Shown piece by piece: positions 38,611 to 47,903 of a stretch of DNA of 64,000 nt. Source of the stretch: Nonomuraea helvata (GTDB taxonomy: Bacteria > Actinomycetota > Actinomycetes > Streptosporangiales > Streptosporangiaceae); the NCBI RefSeq assembly GCF_039535785.1, contig NZ_BAAAXV010000001.1, positions 2,666,001-2,730,000 on the forward strand, in the 5' to 3' direction. Position 1 is the first letter of the stretch. Every line of letters begins with the position of its first letter. The translations under genes were made by a program, and so were the position numbers. The notes beneath the pieces are model-generated. The model was given only the letters and a program-made list of their open reading frames with translations. It did not search any database and was not told where the DNA came from.

Positions 38611-39044
38611 TGGTGTGGTCTCTCCTGCATTCGAGCGTGGGTGAACGGCATCTCGCCGAGTGGGGCACGACGGGACGACGCTCCAGGGACAGGCGTGTCC
38701 GGCGGGAGGTGAGAGGGCACCCGCCTGGTCACGGTGTTCCAACATGTCATTGTGCCAGATCGACGGCACTGCCATCGACGTCCTGTACGGCGCGGCGCGC
38801 GGTCCGCGCCCGAACGCCTCTTGCCCGACGTCACGGACGTGGACACCGTCGGACGCAAGAGACCGACCCACGCGTGGCGGTCTGTGCGAAGGGCATGCCG
38901 CCAAGGTGCCACCGCTCGCGCAGCGGCCCGTGCAAGCGGCACGAGGCCGCCACCACAAGGCAGCCCCGCGCGGGAACGGCGCGTCCCCGGAAGGCGAAGC
39001 AGCCGGAAGGGCGGCCGCCGGGAGATGAAGGTCCCGGCGGCGGT
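38611..39044. other. 434-bp gap between ffh and rpsP with the rpsP promoter
   Basis: No gene is recognisable. A minus-strand CACAAT at 38754-38749 (context GGCACAATGACAT) looks like a -10 element about 140 bp upstream of rpsP; no matching -35 TTGACA is seen. The long leader is GC-rich. Confidence 0.4.
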
Positions 39045-40592
39045 TTACTTCTGCCCGGGCAGCCGGAGCTTGGACGGGTCGAAGCCCGGCGGCAGCTCCA
39101 TGCCCGGCGGCAGCTTGCCACCGAGGTTGCCGAGCACGCCACCCTTCTTGGGCTCGTCGGCGGATGCGTCGGCGGGGGCCTTGCCGAGCGCGGCCTTGCG
39201 CGGGTCGCCGCTGACGCGCCGCCCCTTCTTGGCCTTCTTCTGCGCCTTGGCCGCCTTGCCACGACCGCCCGGCATGCCCGGGATGCCCATGCCGCCCGCC
39301 ATCCGCTTCATCATCTTCTGTGCATCGAAGAAGCGGGTGACGAGGTTGCTCACGGCGGTGACCGAGACGCCGGAGCCGGCCGCGATGCGGGCCCGGCGCG
39401 AGCCGTTAATGATCTTGGGGTCCTGGCGCTCGCCGGGCGTCATCGAGCGGATGATGGCGGCGATGCGGTCGAGGTCGCGGTCGTCGATGGAGTTGAGCTG
39501 ATCGCGCATCTGCCCCATGCCGGGCATCATGCCCAGCAGGTTTTTGATGGGCCCCATCTTCTGGACCATCATCATCTGCTCGAGGAAGTCCTCGAGCGTG
39601 AAGTTCTCGCCCGAGGTGAGCTTGCTCGCCATCTTGGCGGCCTGCTCCTCGTCGAACGTCTTCTGGGCCTGCTCGATCAGGGTGAGGATGTCACCCATGT
39701 CGAGGATGCGGGAGGCCATCCGGTCGGGGTGGAAGGCGTCGAAGTCTTCCAGCTTCTCGCCCATGGAGGCGAACATGATCGGCCGGCCCGTGATGTGCCG
39801 GACCGAGAGGGCGGCGCCACCCCGGGCGTCGCCGTCGAGCTTGGTCAGCACGACCCCGTCGAAGCCGACGCCGTCCATGAACGCCTGCGCCGTCGTGACG
39901 GCGTCCTGGCCGATCATGGCGTCGACCACGAACAGGACCTCGTCGGGCGAGACCGCGTCGCGGATGTCGGCGGCCTGCTTCATCATCTCCTGGTCGATGC
40001 CCAGGCGGCCGGCGGTGTCGATGATGACGATGTCGTGCTGCAGGCGCCTGGCCTCGTCGACCGACCTGCGGGAGACCTCGATCGGGTCGCCCACGCCGTT
40101 GCCCGGCTCGGGGGCGTAGACCGCGACCTGGGCGCGCTCGCCCACGACCTGGAGCTGCTGGACGGCGTTGGGGCGCTGCAGGTCGGCGGCGACGAGCAGG
40201 GGCGCGTGCCCCTGCTCGCGCAGCCACTTGGCGAGCTTGCCCGCCAGGGTCGTCTTACCCGAGCCCTGCAGACCCGCGAGCATGATGACGGTCGGCGGCG
40301 TCTTCGCCAGGCGGAGCCTGCGGGTCTCGCCGCCGAGGATCGCGATCAGCTCGTCATTGACGATCTTGACGACCTGCTGCGCCGGGTTGAGCGCCTGGGA
40401 GACCTCGGCGCCGCGGGCGCGCTCCTTGACCTGGGCGACGAACGCCTTGACCACCGGGAGAGCGACATCGGCCTCCAGCAGGGCGATGCGGATCTCGCGG
40501 GTGGTGGCGTCGATGTCGGCATCGGACAGCCGGCCTTTGGACCTGAGGGAGGAGAAGACCGATGTCAACCGGTCGGAAAGCGTCTCGAACAC
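39045..40592 (-). CDS. ffh: Signal recognition particle protein Ffh
   Basis: Ffh binds 4.5S RNA and signal sequences for co-translational export. The 515 aa protein has the N domain ([20 protein letters not shown]), the GTPase G domain with G1 [21 protein letters not shown] and [10 protein letters not shown], and the Met-rich M domain ([20 protein letters not shown]). The GTG start is at 40592. It lies 57 bp downstream of cvnD1 in the same direction, so read-through from the conservon is possible. Confidence 0.98.
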   Translation of the reverse strand: MFETLSDRLTSVFSSLRSKGRLSDADIDATTREIRIALLEADVALPVVKAFVAQVKERARGAEVSQALNPAQQVVKIVNDELIAILGGETRRLRLAKTPPTVIMLAGLQGSGKTTLAGKLAKWLREQGHAPLLVAADLQRPNAVQQLQVVGERAQVAVYAPEPGNGVGDPIEVSRRSVDEARRLQHDIVIIDTAGRLGIDQEMMKQAADIRDAVSPDEVLFVVDAMIGQDAVTTAQAFMDGVGFDGVVLTKLDGDARGGAALSVRHITGRPIMFASMGEKLEDFDAFHPDRMASRILDMGDILTLIEQAQKTFDEEQAAKMASKLTSGENFTLEDFLEQMMMVQKMGPIKNLLGMMPGMGQMRDQLNSIDDRDLDRIAAIIRSMTPGERQDPKIINGSRRARIAAGSGVSVTAVSNLVTRFFDAQKMMKRMAGGMGIPGMPGGRGKAAKAQKKAKKGRRVSGDPRKAALGKAPADASADEPKKGGVLGNLGGKLPPGMELPPGFDPSKLRLPGQK

Positions 40593-40649
40593 GTGGTTGG
40601 CCAGTCCTCGAAGCGAATGAACGTCTAAGACTCCAGCCTATCCGCTCCG

Positions 40650-41237
40650 TTAGCCGCTCCAGCCTGGCACGGCCATGCGGACTGTGAGAGCGTGCTCGAC
40701 CAGGTTGATCAGCGCGCTCTTGACCGAGTCCTTGGAGCGGGCGTCGAGGCGCACCATCGGGATGTGCGGCGCCAGAGTGAGCGCGTCGCGCACCTCGGCG
40801 TCGCTGTGCCCGTAGACGCCGTCCCATCCGTTCACCCCCACGATGAACGGCAGCTGGGCCTCCTCGAAGTAGTCGATCGCCGGGAAGCTGTCCGCCAGAC
40901 GCCGGGTGTCCACGAGCACGACCGCGCCGATCGCACCGCGGACCAGGTCGTCCCACATGAACCAGAACCGGTGCTGTCCGGGCGTGCCGAACAGATAGAG
41001 GATCAGGTCACGGTCGAGCGAGACCCGGCCGAAGTCCATGGCGACGGTCGTGGTCGACTTCAGCGGCGTCATGCCCAGGTCGTCGATGCCCTTGGAGGCG
41101 TCGGTCATGACGGCCTCCGTCGTCAACGGCATGATCTCCGACACCGCGCCGACGAACGTCGTCTTGCCCACCCCGAATCCGCCGGCGACCACGATCTTCG
41201 TCGAGGTCAAACCGGGGCTAGAGCCTGCGAAGTCCAC
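40650..41237 (-). CDS. cvnD1: Conservon GTPase CvnD (copy 1)
   Basis: The 195 aa small GTPase is of the MglA-like branch found in actinobacterial conservons. G1 is GGFGVGKTTFVGAV, the switch II region DLILYLFGTPGQHRFWFMW (GTPGQ in place of DxxGQ), and VNGWDG stands where NKxD would be. The GTG at 41237 overlaps cvnC by 20 bp. It is the likely effector, cycling under control of the CvnA/B/C complex at the membrane. It differs from CvnD2 (53468-54055) at only about eight positions by eye. Confidence 0.93.
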   Translation of the reverse strand: MDFAGSSPGLTSTKIVVAGGFGVGKTTFVGAVSEIMPLTTEAVMTDASKGIDDLGMTPLKSTTTVAMDFGRVSLDRDLILYLFGTPGQHRFWFMWDDLVRGAIGAVVLVDTRRLADSFPAIDYFEEAQLPFIVGVNGWDGVYGHSDAEVRDALTLAPHIPMVRLDARSKDSVKSALINLVEHALTVRMAVPGWSG

Positions 41238-41688
41238 TGAGCACCCTTTCCAGCAGGTTGACGTCCGGTCTACCCGCATCCAGCTGCGGCTGATGCACCC
41301 GAACCAGGCCTTCCGCCGCCATATCCGCGATCAGAACACGCACCACACCGAGCGGGATCCGCAGCAGCGCCGAGACCTCGGCCACCGACCTGACCTGCAG
41401 GCAAAGCTGGCTGATCGCTTTGTACTCGGGGGTGATGTGCGAGAACTCCCGGTGCTCGGCGGTCGCCGAGGACACCAGCGCCTCCATGGCCAGCTTGACC
41501 TTGGGCGCGGTACGCCCGCCGGTGACGGCATAGGGCCGTACCGGCGAGGCGGGGTCAGCGCTGGGAGGCGGTGTGGGAGGAGGCTGCCAGCTCGGCGGCG
41601 GAGGCTGCCAGCTCCCACTGTTCTGGGAGTCCCATGCACCGCTGTTATGGGAGTCCCAGCCGCCGCTGTTCCATCTGGGGTCTGTCAC
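41218..41688 (-). CDS. cvnC1: Conservon protein CvnC, DUF742 (copy 1)
   Basis: The 156 aa protein's DUF742 domain occupies about 52-156 (VRPYAVTGGRTAPKVKLAME, LLRIPLGVVRVLIADMAAEG), a winged-helix-like fold. The N-terminal 50 residues are a W/S/N/G/P-rich linker with repeated WDSxNSG units that copy 2 lacks. GTG 41688. The 3' end overlaps cvnD by 20 bp. Confidence 0.9.
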   Translation of the reverse strand: MTDPRWNSGGWDSHNSGAWDSQNSGSWQPPPPSWQPPPTPPPSADPASPVRPYAVTGGRTAPKVKLAMEALVSSATAEHREFSHITPEYKAISQLCLQVRSVAEVSALLRIPLGVVRVLIADMAAEGLVRVHQPQLDAGRPDVNLLERVLSGLRRL

Positions 41689-41693
41689 TTACA

Positions 41694-42116
41694 TCACCTG
41701 GTCTGGCTGGCGCGCAGTTCGGCCCGCACAGCCGGAGTCAGCACCTGACCGGCGCGATCAACCATCAGCGTCATCTGGTACGCCACCAGCCCCATGTCAC
41801 AGTCAGGGGACGCCAGCACCGCGAGGCACGAGCCGTCACTGATCGACATGGTGAGCATCAGGCCGTGCTGCATCTCCACGATCGTCTGGTTGACCGCGCC
41901 GCCCTCGAACACCCTGGCGGCGCCGTGCGTCAGGCTCACCAGGCCCGACGCGATCGCGGCCAGCTGATCGGCCCGGTCAGCCGGGAAACCCGACGAAGCC
42001 GCCAGCGGCAGCCCGTCGGACGAGACGACCACCGCGTGCGCGACTCCCGGAACGGTACTGACGAAGTCGGTGATCAACCAGTCCACCCCGCGTGCCGCGT
42101 GGCTAAGGTCGTTCAC
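41694..42116 (-). CDS. cvnB1: Conservon roadblock/LC7 protein CvnB (copy 1)
   Basis: The 140 aa roadblock/LC7 protein, of the MglB kind, is a probable GTPase regulator of CvnD. The sequence (GVDWLITDFVSTVPGVAHAV, SDGLPLAASSGFP) matches family. By eye it differs from CvnB2 at only four of 140 residues. GTG start in a 4-bp overlap with cvnA1. Confidence 0.93.
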   Translation of the reverse strand: MNDLSHAARGVDWLITDFVSTVPGVAHAVVVSSDGLPLAASSGFPADRADQLAAIASGLVSLTHGAARVFEGGAVNQTIVEMQHGLMLTMSISDGSCLAVLASPDCDMGLVAYQMTLMVDRAGQVLTPAVRAELRASQTR

Positions 42117-44962
42117 GCGCCCTCCTCCCTACTGTCACTCCTGGAGCCGGACCCGTACGTCCTGCCCTCGCTGATGTCATCGCGCGCGGCGCGGAAGCCC
42201 TGCTGGAAGCTGGAGAGCCGGCTGCGTACCCGTTCCGGGGAGACCGACGGCGTGGGCGCGACCCCCTTCGGGGCCGACACGGTGTCGGCCGAGCCGGGCA
42301 CCAGGTTCGCCTTCGGCACCCGCTTGGGCAGGCCCGCCGCCGTCGAGCCATCACGAACCGGCTCGACCACGGCCTGGGCGGCGCTCCAGCCCGCGTCGGC
42401 CTTGGCGGAGCCCCAGGTCGCGCCGCTCTCGACGCCGTGGTCGAACCAGGCCGATTCGACCGAGGCGAAGATCGGCAGGTACTCGTCCCCGGCCGAGGCC
42501 GGCTTCACCGCGGGGATCGGGCCCGTCGCGGCGGCTTCGGTCTCGGGGAAGTCGTAGCGCTGCTGCGGGGGCAGGCCCTTCTCGGCGGCGCGCGACCAGG
42601 GGCGCGGGTCGTCGGGCAGGGCGCCGCGCTTGGGCAGCGCGGTCTCCCCGGTCATCGGCGCGCGTGAGGAGACCCACACGTCCGAGGCGGGCTCGTTGGA
42701 GGCCGCCCAGTTCGGCGACTCGGCCGGCCACTGCGGGGCCGACGGCCAGGCGCCGCTCGGCACCGGCTCCGAGGACGGGTACGACGGATACGAAGGGTGC
42801 CCGCTGCTGGGATACGACGGATGTCCGGGGCCCATCTGGTAGCCGCCGGACGGCCATGGGCTTGCCGAGGCCGGCTGCGGCGTGGGGAACGCCTCCTGGG
42901 CCGGCTGGTTCGCGGGCGTGGAACCGGCGTACGACGGGGCCGCGGCCCCCAGCAGCGACTCGGGGATGAGCACCATCGCGGTCAGGCCGCCCGTGCCGTG
43001 CGGGCGCAGCTGCACCCGGATGCCGTGCCGGTGCGCCAGCCTGGCGACCACGAACAGGCCCATGCGGCGGGAGACGGAGACGTCCACGCTGGGCGCCTCC
43101 ATCAGCCGCTGGTTGGCCTCGGCGAGCTCCTCCTGCGTCATGCCGATGCCGGAGTCGCTGATGGAGAGCATGATGCCGCCGCCGTCGATCCTGCTGCCGG
43201 AGACCGGCACGCGGGTCTCGCGGGGCGAGAACGACAAGGCGTTCTCGATCAGCTCCGCGAGCAGGTGGATGACGTCGTTGACGGCCTGGCCGGCGATGGA
43301 GACACCCTCGGGGACCTCCAGGACGACCCGCTCGTAGTTCTCGACCTCCGACAGGGAGGCACGGGCGACGTCCACGAGCTTGACCGGCTGGCTCCAGCGG
43401 CGAGGCGGATCCTGACCCGCGAGCACCAGCAGGTTCTCACTGTTACGCCGCATACGCGTGGCCAGGTGGTCCAGCTTGAACAGGTTCCCGAGCCGCTGCT
43501 CGTCCTGCTCGCCCTGCTCCAGTCCGTCGATCAGCGTGATCTGCCGCTCGACCAGCGTCTGGCTGCGCCGCGACAGGTTCACGAACATCGCGTTGACGTT
43601 GCTACGGAGCCTCGACTCCTCACCGGCGAGACGGACCGCCTCGCGGTGGACCTCGTCGAAGGCCCGGGCGACTTCACCGATCTCGTCCTTGGTGTTGATC
43701 TCGATGGGTGGCACCCGTAGCTGTTCGGGGCGCACGTCGCTCTGGCGGAGCTGGCGGACGAGGTCGGGCAGCGTCTGGCCGGCGATCTTCAGCGCGTCAC
43801 CGCGCAGGCGCCTGAGCGGGCGTACGAGCGAGCTGGCCATCAGGGCGGTGATCGCGAGGACCAGGACGAGCAGCACGGCGACGATGCCGATGTTGACCGC
43901 GGCCAGCTGCCTGTCGCTGCTCGCGACGTCGGCGCTCCGGGTGGCCACCTGCTCACCCAGCGACTTCTGCACCTGGTGGAGGCGGTCGACGGTCTCGCTG
44001 ATGGACTGGAACCAGCGGTCGACGTCGTTCGTGGTGGAGCTGTCCAGCCTGCGCAGGGACTGGTGGTTGTTCGTCAGCAGCACGGCGCGGGCGATGTAGA
44101 ACTCGGCGCGGCCGATCTTCACGCTGGCGACCGTGTTGTCGAACATCTGCCGCTGCGCCTGCGTGGCAACGGCGAGGAACGCGGCCCGCTCGCTCTCACG
44201 CCGGGAGCGGGCGTCGAGGAAGGCGTTGAACTCCGGCTCCTCGAACGAGCCTCTGGTCAGCGCGATCGCCAGAAGGGCGCGCTGCCTGGAGGCCTGCTCC
44301 TCCGTACGGGCGATGGCACGGAGCGCGGAGCTCGTGGAGATGAGCTCCTCGTCGGTCGCTCCCTGGCCGAGCTCCTCGTAGAGCTGCAGCATGTCGGCGA
44401 TCGTCTCGGAGTACTTCTCCACCGTCGGCAGCGGCGGCAGCTGCGAGCCGGCGACGGTGGCGCGCAGCGAGGCGAGCTGGCCGAGGCGGGTGCGGATGCG
44501 GTCCAGGTTCCTGCGGCCGGTGTCGGACAGTGACGACTCGGCGGTCTTCGCGACCTCCAGGGTGCGGCCGACGCTGGCGTCCACGATCTCCTGCTGGCTC
44601 TTCAGCCGGTCCCGGTCGGCCGCGCTCCGGTTGGAGGCCACGAAACGGCCGGCCAGGTCACGTTCGAGACCGAAGTCCCTGGACAGCTCGCCGAGCTGCG
44701 TCACCAGCGCGCCCACCTGGCTGATCTGCTGGTACTGCTGGGCGCTGTTGATGGAGGTGGTGACGCGCAGCCCGCCCAGGATCACGCCCACAAGCGTGGG
44801 AACGGCGATGAGGGCGATGAGACGGGTACGCACCCGCCAGTTGCGCAGCGCGAACGGGCTACCCGGCCTGGGCTGCCGCACCTCTGGTGCCTCACCGCCC
44901 ACAGATTCTTCAGGCAGGTCCGGAGCCCTGCCACGACCTGGGCCGGTCGTTGTTGTCGTCAC
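42113..44962 (-). CDS. cvnA1: Conservon sensor kinase-like protein CvnA with NIT domain (copy 1)
   Basis: The 949 aa membrane sensor has TM1 near 45-65 (LIALIAVPTLVGVILGGL), an extracytoplasmic nitrate/nitrite-sensing-like (NIT) all-helical domain about 75-330 with FGLERDLAGRFVA, TM2 (IGIVAVLLVLVLAITALMA), a HAMP-like linker, then a HATPase domain: N box LLAELIENALSFSPRE, G1 SISDSGIGMTQEEL, G2 RMGLFVVARLAHRHG. The last 300 or so residues are Pro/Ser-rich (SYPSSGHPSYPSYPSSEP). No clear phospho-acceptor His is seen, as usual in this family. GTG 44962 has GAGAGG nine bases upstream. It heads a four-gene operon and is divergent from SBP1. Confidence 0.9.
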   Translation of the reverse strand: MTTTTTGPGRGRAPDLPEESVGGEAPEVRQPRPGSPFALRNWRVRTRLIALIAVPTLVGVILGGLRVTTSINSAQQYQQISQVGALVTQLGELSRDFGLERDLAGRFVASNRSAADRDRLKSQQEIVDASVGRTLEVAKTAESSLSDTGRRNLDRIRTRLGQLASLRATVAGSQLPPLPTVEKYSETIADMLQLYEELGQGATDEELISTSSALRAIARTEEQASRQRALLAIALTRGSFEEPEFNAFLDARSRRESERAAFLAVATQAQRQMFDNTVASVKIGRAEFYIARAVLLTNNHQSLRRLDSSTTNDVDRWFQSISETVDRLHQVQKSLGEQVATRSADVASSDRQLAAVNIGIVAVLLVLVLAITALMASSLVRPLRRLRGDALKIAGQTLPDLVRQLRQSDVRPEQLRVPPIEINTKDEIGEVARAFDEVHREAVRLAGEESRLRSNVNAMFVNLSRRSQTLVERQITLIDGLEQGEQDEQRLGNLFKLDHLATRMRRNSENLLVLAGQDPPRRWSQPVKLVDVARASLSEVENYERVVLEVPEGVSIAGQAVNDVIHLLAELIENALSFSPRETRVPVSGSRIDGGGIMLSISDSGIGMTQEELAEANQRLMEAPSVDVSVSRRMGLFVVARLAHRHGIRVQLRPHGTGGLTAMVLIPESLLGAAAPSYAGSTPANQPAQEAFPTPQPASASPWPSGGYQMGPGHPSYPSSGHPSYPSYPSSEPVPSGAWPSAPQWPAESPNWAASNEPASDVWVSSRAPMTGETALPKRGALPDDPRPWSRAAEKGLPPQQRYDFPETEAAATGPIPAVKPASAGDEYLPIFASVESAWFDHGVESGATWGSAKADAGWSAAQAVVEPVRDGSTAAGLPKRVPKANLVPGSADTVSAPKGVAPTPSVSPERVRSRLSSFQQGFRAARDDISEGRTYGSGSRSDSREEGA

Positions 44963-45352
44963 TGATGGCAACCTCTCGCCATTGGCCTGCTTCTAGGGGG
45001 TCTCAGCGGCTTCGTCACATGGACGAGTGATCGCAGGCAAGTTCGAGGCCCAATTTGAGCACAAACCTCATACTTCAGCCAACGTCTCGTAGGGTTTCAA
45101 CCGTTCCAAGTCACACATTGTTCACGTCGCAAGCTCCCGTTTACGGAGCGCAACCGCCGCACCAATCCGGACATAAGGTAACAAAAGATGCTATATGCCA
45201 ATATTTACACCTATGGCGTCTTACAGTCATCTTTAGCAGATAACTTCATATTCGCGGCATGGATCTGCCGCCGCCATCTCCCCTCCGGTACGCTTCACGC
45301 CCGGCATCCCGTGCCGATCTCCAAAAGCTTCCCCTGGTAGGAGAACCCCCCG
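44963..45352. promoter_or_regulatory. AT-rich divergent region between cvnA1 and importer 1
   Basis: This 390-bp gap is much more AT-rich than its surroundings, especially 45150-45260. It must hold promoters for both cvnA1 and the importer. ATTTGAGCACA at 45053-45063 (TGTGCTCAAAT on the cvnA strand) is shared with the cvnA2 upstream region. No gene recognised. Confidence 0.55.
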
Positions 45353-46339
45353 ATGACACGCAAACTGCGCTGTAACGCCATTGCTCTCGGCGTCGCAGTC
45401 GCTCTCGCCCTGACCGGCTGCAGTGGGTCCGACAAGCCCGCGGACTCCTCGGCCGACAGCAAGGGCTTGGAGAAGACCACCATCAAGGTCGGCGCTCTCC
45501 CTGTTCCGGACGCCGTATCCCTCTACCTCGCCAACGAGAAGGGCTTCTTCAAGGAAGAGGGACTGACGGTCAACCCGGTCATCATCACCGGTGGCGCCGC
45601 GGCACTGCCGCAGATCGAGAGCGGCGCGCTGGACATCTCGATGACCAACTACGTCTCGACCTTCCTGGCCGTCAGCACGGGCAAGAAGATCAAGCTGATC
45701 GCGGACTGCTATCAGGCCGGTCCGAACACGTTCAACATCATGGTCCCAGGGGACTCCCCGCTCAAGACGGTGGCGGACCTGAAGGGCAAGACCGTCCTGG
45801 TCAACAACCTGCACAACATCTCCACCCTGGCGGTGGCGACGCAGCTCAAGGTGGCCGGTCTCAAGGAGACGGACGTCAAGTTCGCCGAGAAGCCGCTCCC
45901 CGAGATGGGCGCCGCGATCAAGAGCGGCCAGGGCGAGGCGGGCCTTCTCACCGAGCCGTTCATCACGGCCACCCAGAGCGCCAGCGGCTTCCGCAAGCTC
46001 GCCGACACCATGACCGGTCAGATGGAGAACTTCCCCATCGCGGGCTGGATGGCCACCGAGGAGTGGTCCTCGAAGTACCCGAAGACGCTGGCCGCGTTCC
46101 AGCGCGCCATCTCCAAGGCGCAGCAGCTCGCCTCGAGCGACCGCAAGCAGATCGAGACCATGCTGCCGAAGTACACGAAGATCGACGCCAAGACGGCGTC
46201 GGTGATCACGCTGGGCACGTACCCGAGTGAGCTGAACGCGGACCGCCTGCAGAAGGTGGCCGACCTCATGCTCGAGTACGGCTACCTCAAGGGCGCCATC
46301 GACGTGAAGTCCGTCATCGCGGCGCCGTCGTCGAGCTGA
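45353..46339 (+). CDS. NMT1/SsuA-type solute-binding lipoprotein (SBP1)
   Basis: The 328 aa lipoprotein has the signal MTRKLRCNAIALGVAVALAL and lipobox LTGC (Cys near 23). The mature part has the two-lobe fold of the NMT1/SsuA/TauA group: LPVPDAVSLYLANEKGFFKE, LKGKTVLVNNLHNISTLA, LTEPFITATQ. The ligand is unknown (sulfonate, taurine, pyrimidine precursor or other). Its TGA overlaps the permease ATG by one base. It is divergent from conservon 1. Related to SBP2 and SBP3 throughout its length. Confidence 0.88.
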   Translation: MTRKLRCNAIALGVAVALALTGCSGSDKPADSSADSKGLEKTTIKVGALPVPDAVSLYLANEKGFFKEEGLTVNPVIITGGAAALPQIESGALDISMTNYVSTFLAVSTGKKIKLIADCYQAGPNTFNIMVPGDSPLKTVADLKGKTVLVNNLHNISTLAVATQLKVAGLKETDVKFAEKPLPEMGAAIKSGQGEAGLLTEPFITATQSASGFRKLADTMTGQMENFPIAGWMATEEWSSKYPKTLAAFQRAISKAQQLASSDRKQIETMLPKYTKIDAKTASVITLGTYPSELNADRLQKVADLMLEYGYLKGAIDVKSVIAAPSSS

Positions 46340-47112
46340 TGGCCGGTGCCCGACTGCTCCGCGGCGCCGTCGGCGCCGCGGGGTTCCTTGTTCTCGGGGA
46401 GGTGGTGATCCGCTTCGGGCTGCAAGGCCTGGGCACTCCCCCTCCTTCGGTCATCCTGTACGAGGCCGCGCGCATGCCGGCCGACCCCGACTTCCTCGCG
46501 GGGGTCGGCGCCACGCTCACCAACTGGGCGCTCGGCCTGCTGATCGCCACCGCGGTGGCCGTGCCCCTGGGCGTGCTGCTCGGGGCGCTGGCGCCGCTGG
46601 AACGGGCCATCAGGCCGGTGCTGGAGTTCATGCGCCCGATCCCCTCGGTGGCCATCATCCCGCTCGCGATCCTGCTGATCCCGGCGGACGAGCTGATGAA
46701 GGTCTCGGTCATCGTGTACGCCTCCATCTGGCCGATCCTGATCAACACCCTGTACGGCATGCACGACGTGGACCCGCAGGCCAAGGAGTCCCTGCGCAGC
46801 TTCGGATTCGGCGACCTGGCCGTGCTCGCCAGGGTGAGCCTGCCCAGCGCGGCACCGTTCGTCGCGACGGGGATCCGGATCGCCGCCGGGGTCGCGCTCG
46901 TCCTGGCCGTCAGCGCCGAGCTGATCGCCGGCGGCGTCGCCGGCATCGGCGTCTACGTGAACGTCGCGGGCAGCGGCAACCGGATGGACCTCATGCTGGC
47001 GGCGACGTTCTGGGCCGGCATCATCGGCGTGATCGCCAACGTGGTCCTGCTGGCCGGCGAGCGACGCCTCTTCCACTGGCACCGCGTGCGGACGGGGGTG
47101 GCCGAGTCGTGA
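46339..47112 (+). CDS. ABC importer permease A1 (SsuC/TauC type)
   Basis: The 257 aa protein has about six membrane segments and the EAA-type cytoplasmic loop KESLRSFGFGDLAVLARVSL followed by PSAAP. Its ATG shares one base with the SBP1 stop. It probably forms a heterodimer with permease B1. No ATPase gene follows in this operon. Confidence 0.9.
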   Translation: MAGARLLRGAVGAAGFLVLGEVVIRFGLQGLGTPPPSVILYEAARMPADPDFLAGVGATLTNWALGLLIATAVAVPLGVLLGALAPLERAIRPVLEFMRPIPSVAIIPLAILLIPADELMKVSVIVYASIWPILINTLYGMHDVDPQAKESLRSFGFGDLAVLARVSLPSAAPFVATGIRIAAGVALVLAVSAELIAGGVAGIGVYVNVAGSGNRMDLMLAATFWAGIIGVIANVVLLAGERRLFHWHRVRTGVAES

Positions 47113-47888
47113 AAGCCCTCACCAGGTTCTGGGTGGTCCCCACGGTGCTGGTCGTCTGGGAGCTCCTCGGGCGCGCCATCGGCGACACCGACTTCCCGCC
47201 GCCCACGACCATCGTCGTCCGCATGTACGAGCTCTGGTTCTCCGGCCCGGTAACCCGCGTCTTCCTCACCGACGACGCGATCGGCAACATCCTGCCGAGC
47301 CTCGGCCGCATGTTCGGCGGCTGGATCCTGGCCGCGCTGATCGGCGTGGTGGCGGGCATATTCCTCGGGCGCTCGCGCTCGGCGACCGACTACGTGGACC
47401 CGCTGATCGAGTTGGGTCGGTCCGTGCCTCCCCCGCTGCTGCTGCCGGTGTTCCTCCCCCTGTTCAAGGCCGGGCTGGCCACGCAGCTGGCCACGATCGT
47501 GTTCGGCGTGATCTGGCCGACGCTGCTCAACTCGATCGAGGGCGCCAGGGCAGTGGACCGGACCTACACCGAGACGGCCACGGTGTTCAACCTGTCGAAG
47601 CTGCAGCGCCTGCGCGTGGTCATGCTCCCCGCCGCCTCGCCCAAGATCTTCGCCGGGCTGCGGCTGAGCCTGTCACTGGCGTTGATCCTCATGGTGCTCA
47701 CCGAGTTCATCGGCGGCACCGACGGCATCGGCTACCAGTTGCTGACAGCCCAGCGCAGCTTCGACGGCGCCGCGGTGTGGGCGACCATCGCCTTGCTCGG
47801 CATCCTCGGTTACGTCGTGAACTCCCTGTTCGTGCTGGCCGAACGCCGTGTCCTCGTCTGGCACCGGCAGGCCACCCGCAATCCGTGA
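47109..47888 (+). CDS. ABC importer permease B1 (SsuC/TauC type)
   Basis: The 259 aa permease starts with GTG in a 4-bp overlap with A1. It has the subgroup marker FPPPTTIVVRMYELWFSGPV near the N-terminus, also found in B2 and B3, and an EAA-like loop (FNLSKLQRLRVVMLPAASPK). The shared marker shows that A and B types are distinct and were copied together. Confidence 0.9.
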   Translation: MKALTRFWVVPTVLVVWELLGRAIGDTDFPPPTTIVVRMYELWFSGPVTRVFLTDDAIGNILPSLGRMFGGWILAALIGVVAGIFLGRSRSATDYVDPLIELGRSVPPPLLLPVFLPLFKAGLATQLATIVFGVIWPTLLNSIEGARAVDRTYTETATVFNLSKLQRLRVVMLPAASPKIFAGLRLSLSLALILMVLTEFIGGTDGIGYQLLTAQRSFDGAAVWATIALLGILGYVVNSLFVLAERRVLVWHRQATRNP

Positions 47889-47903
47889 CCCCTGGAAGGA
47901 CCC

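Noticed and set aside
45055..45243. 62-codon plus frame upstream of SBP1
   Set aside because: TTG start without ribosome binding site in an AT-rich regulatory gap; no recognisable protein features.
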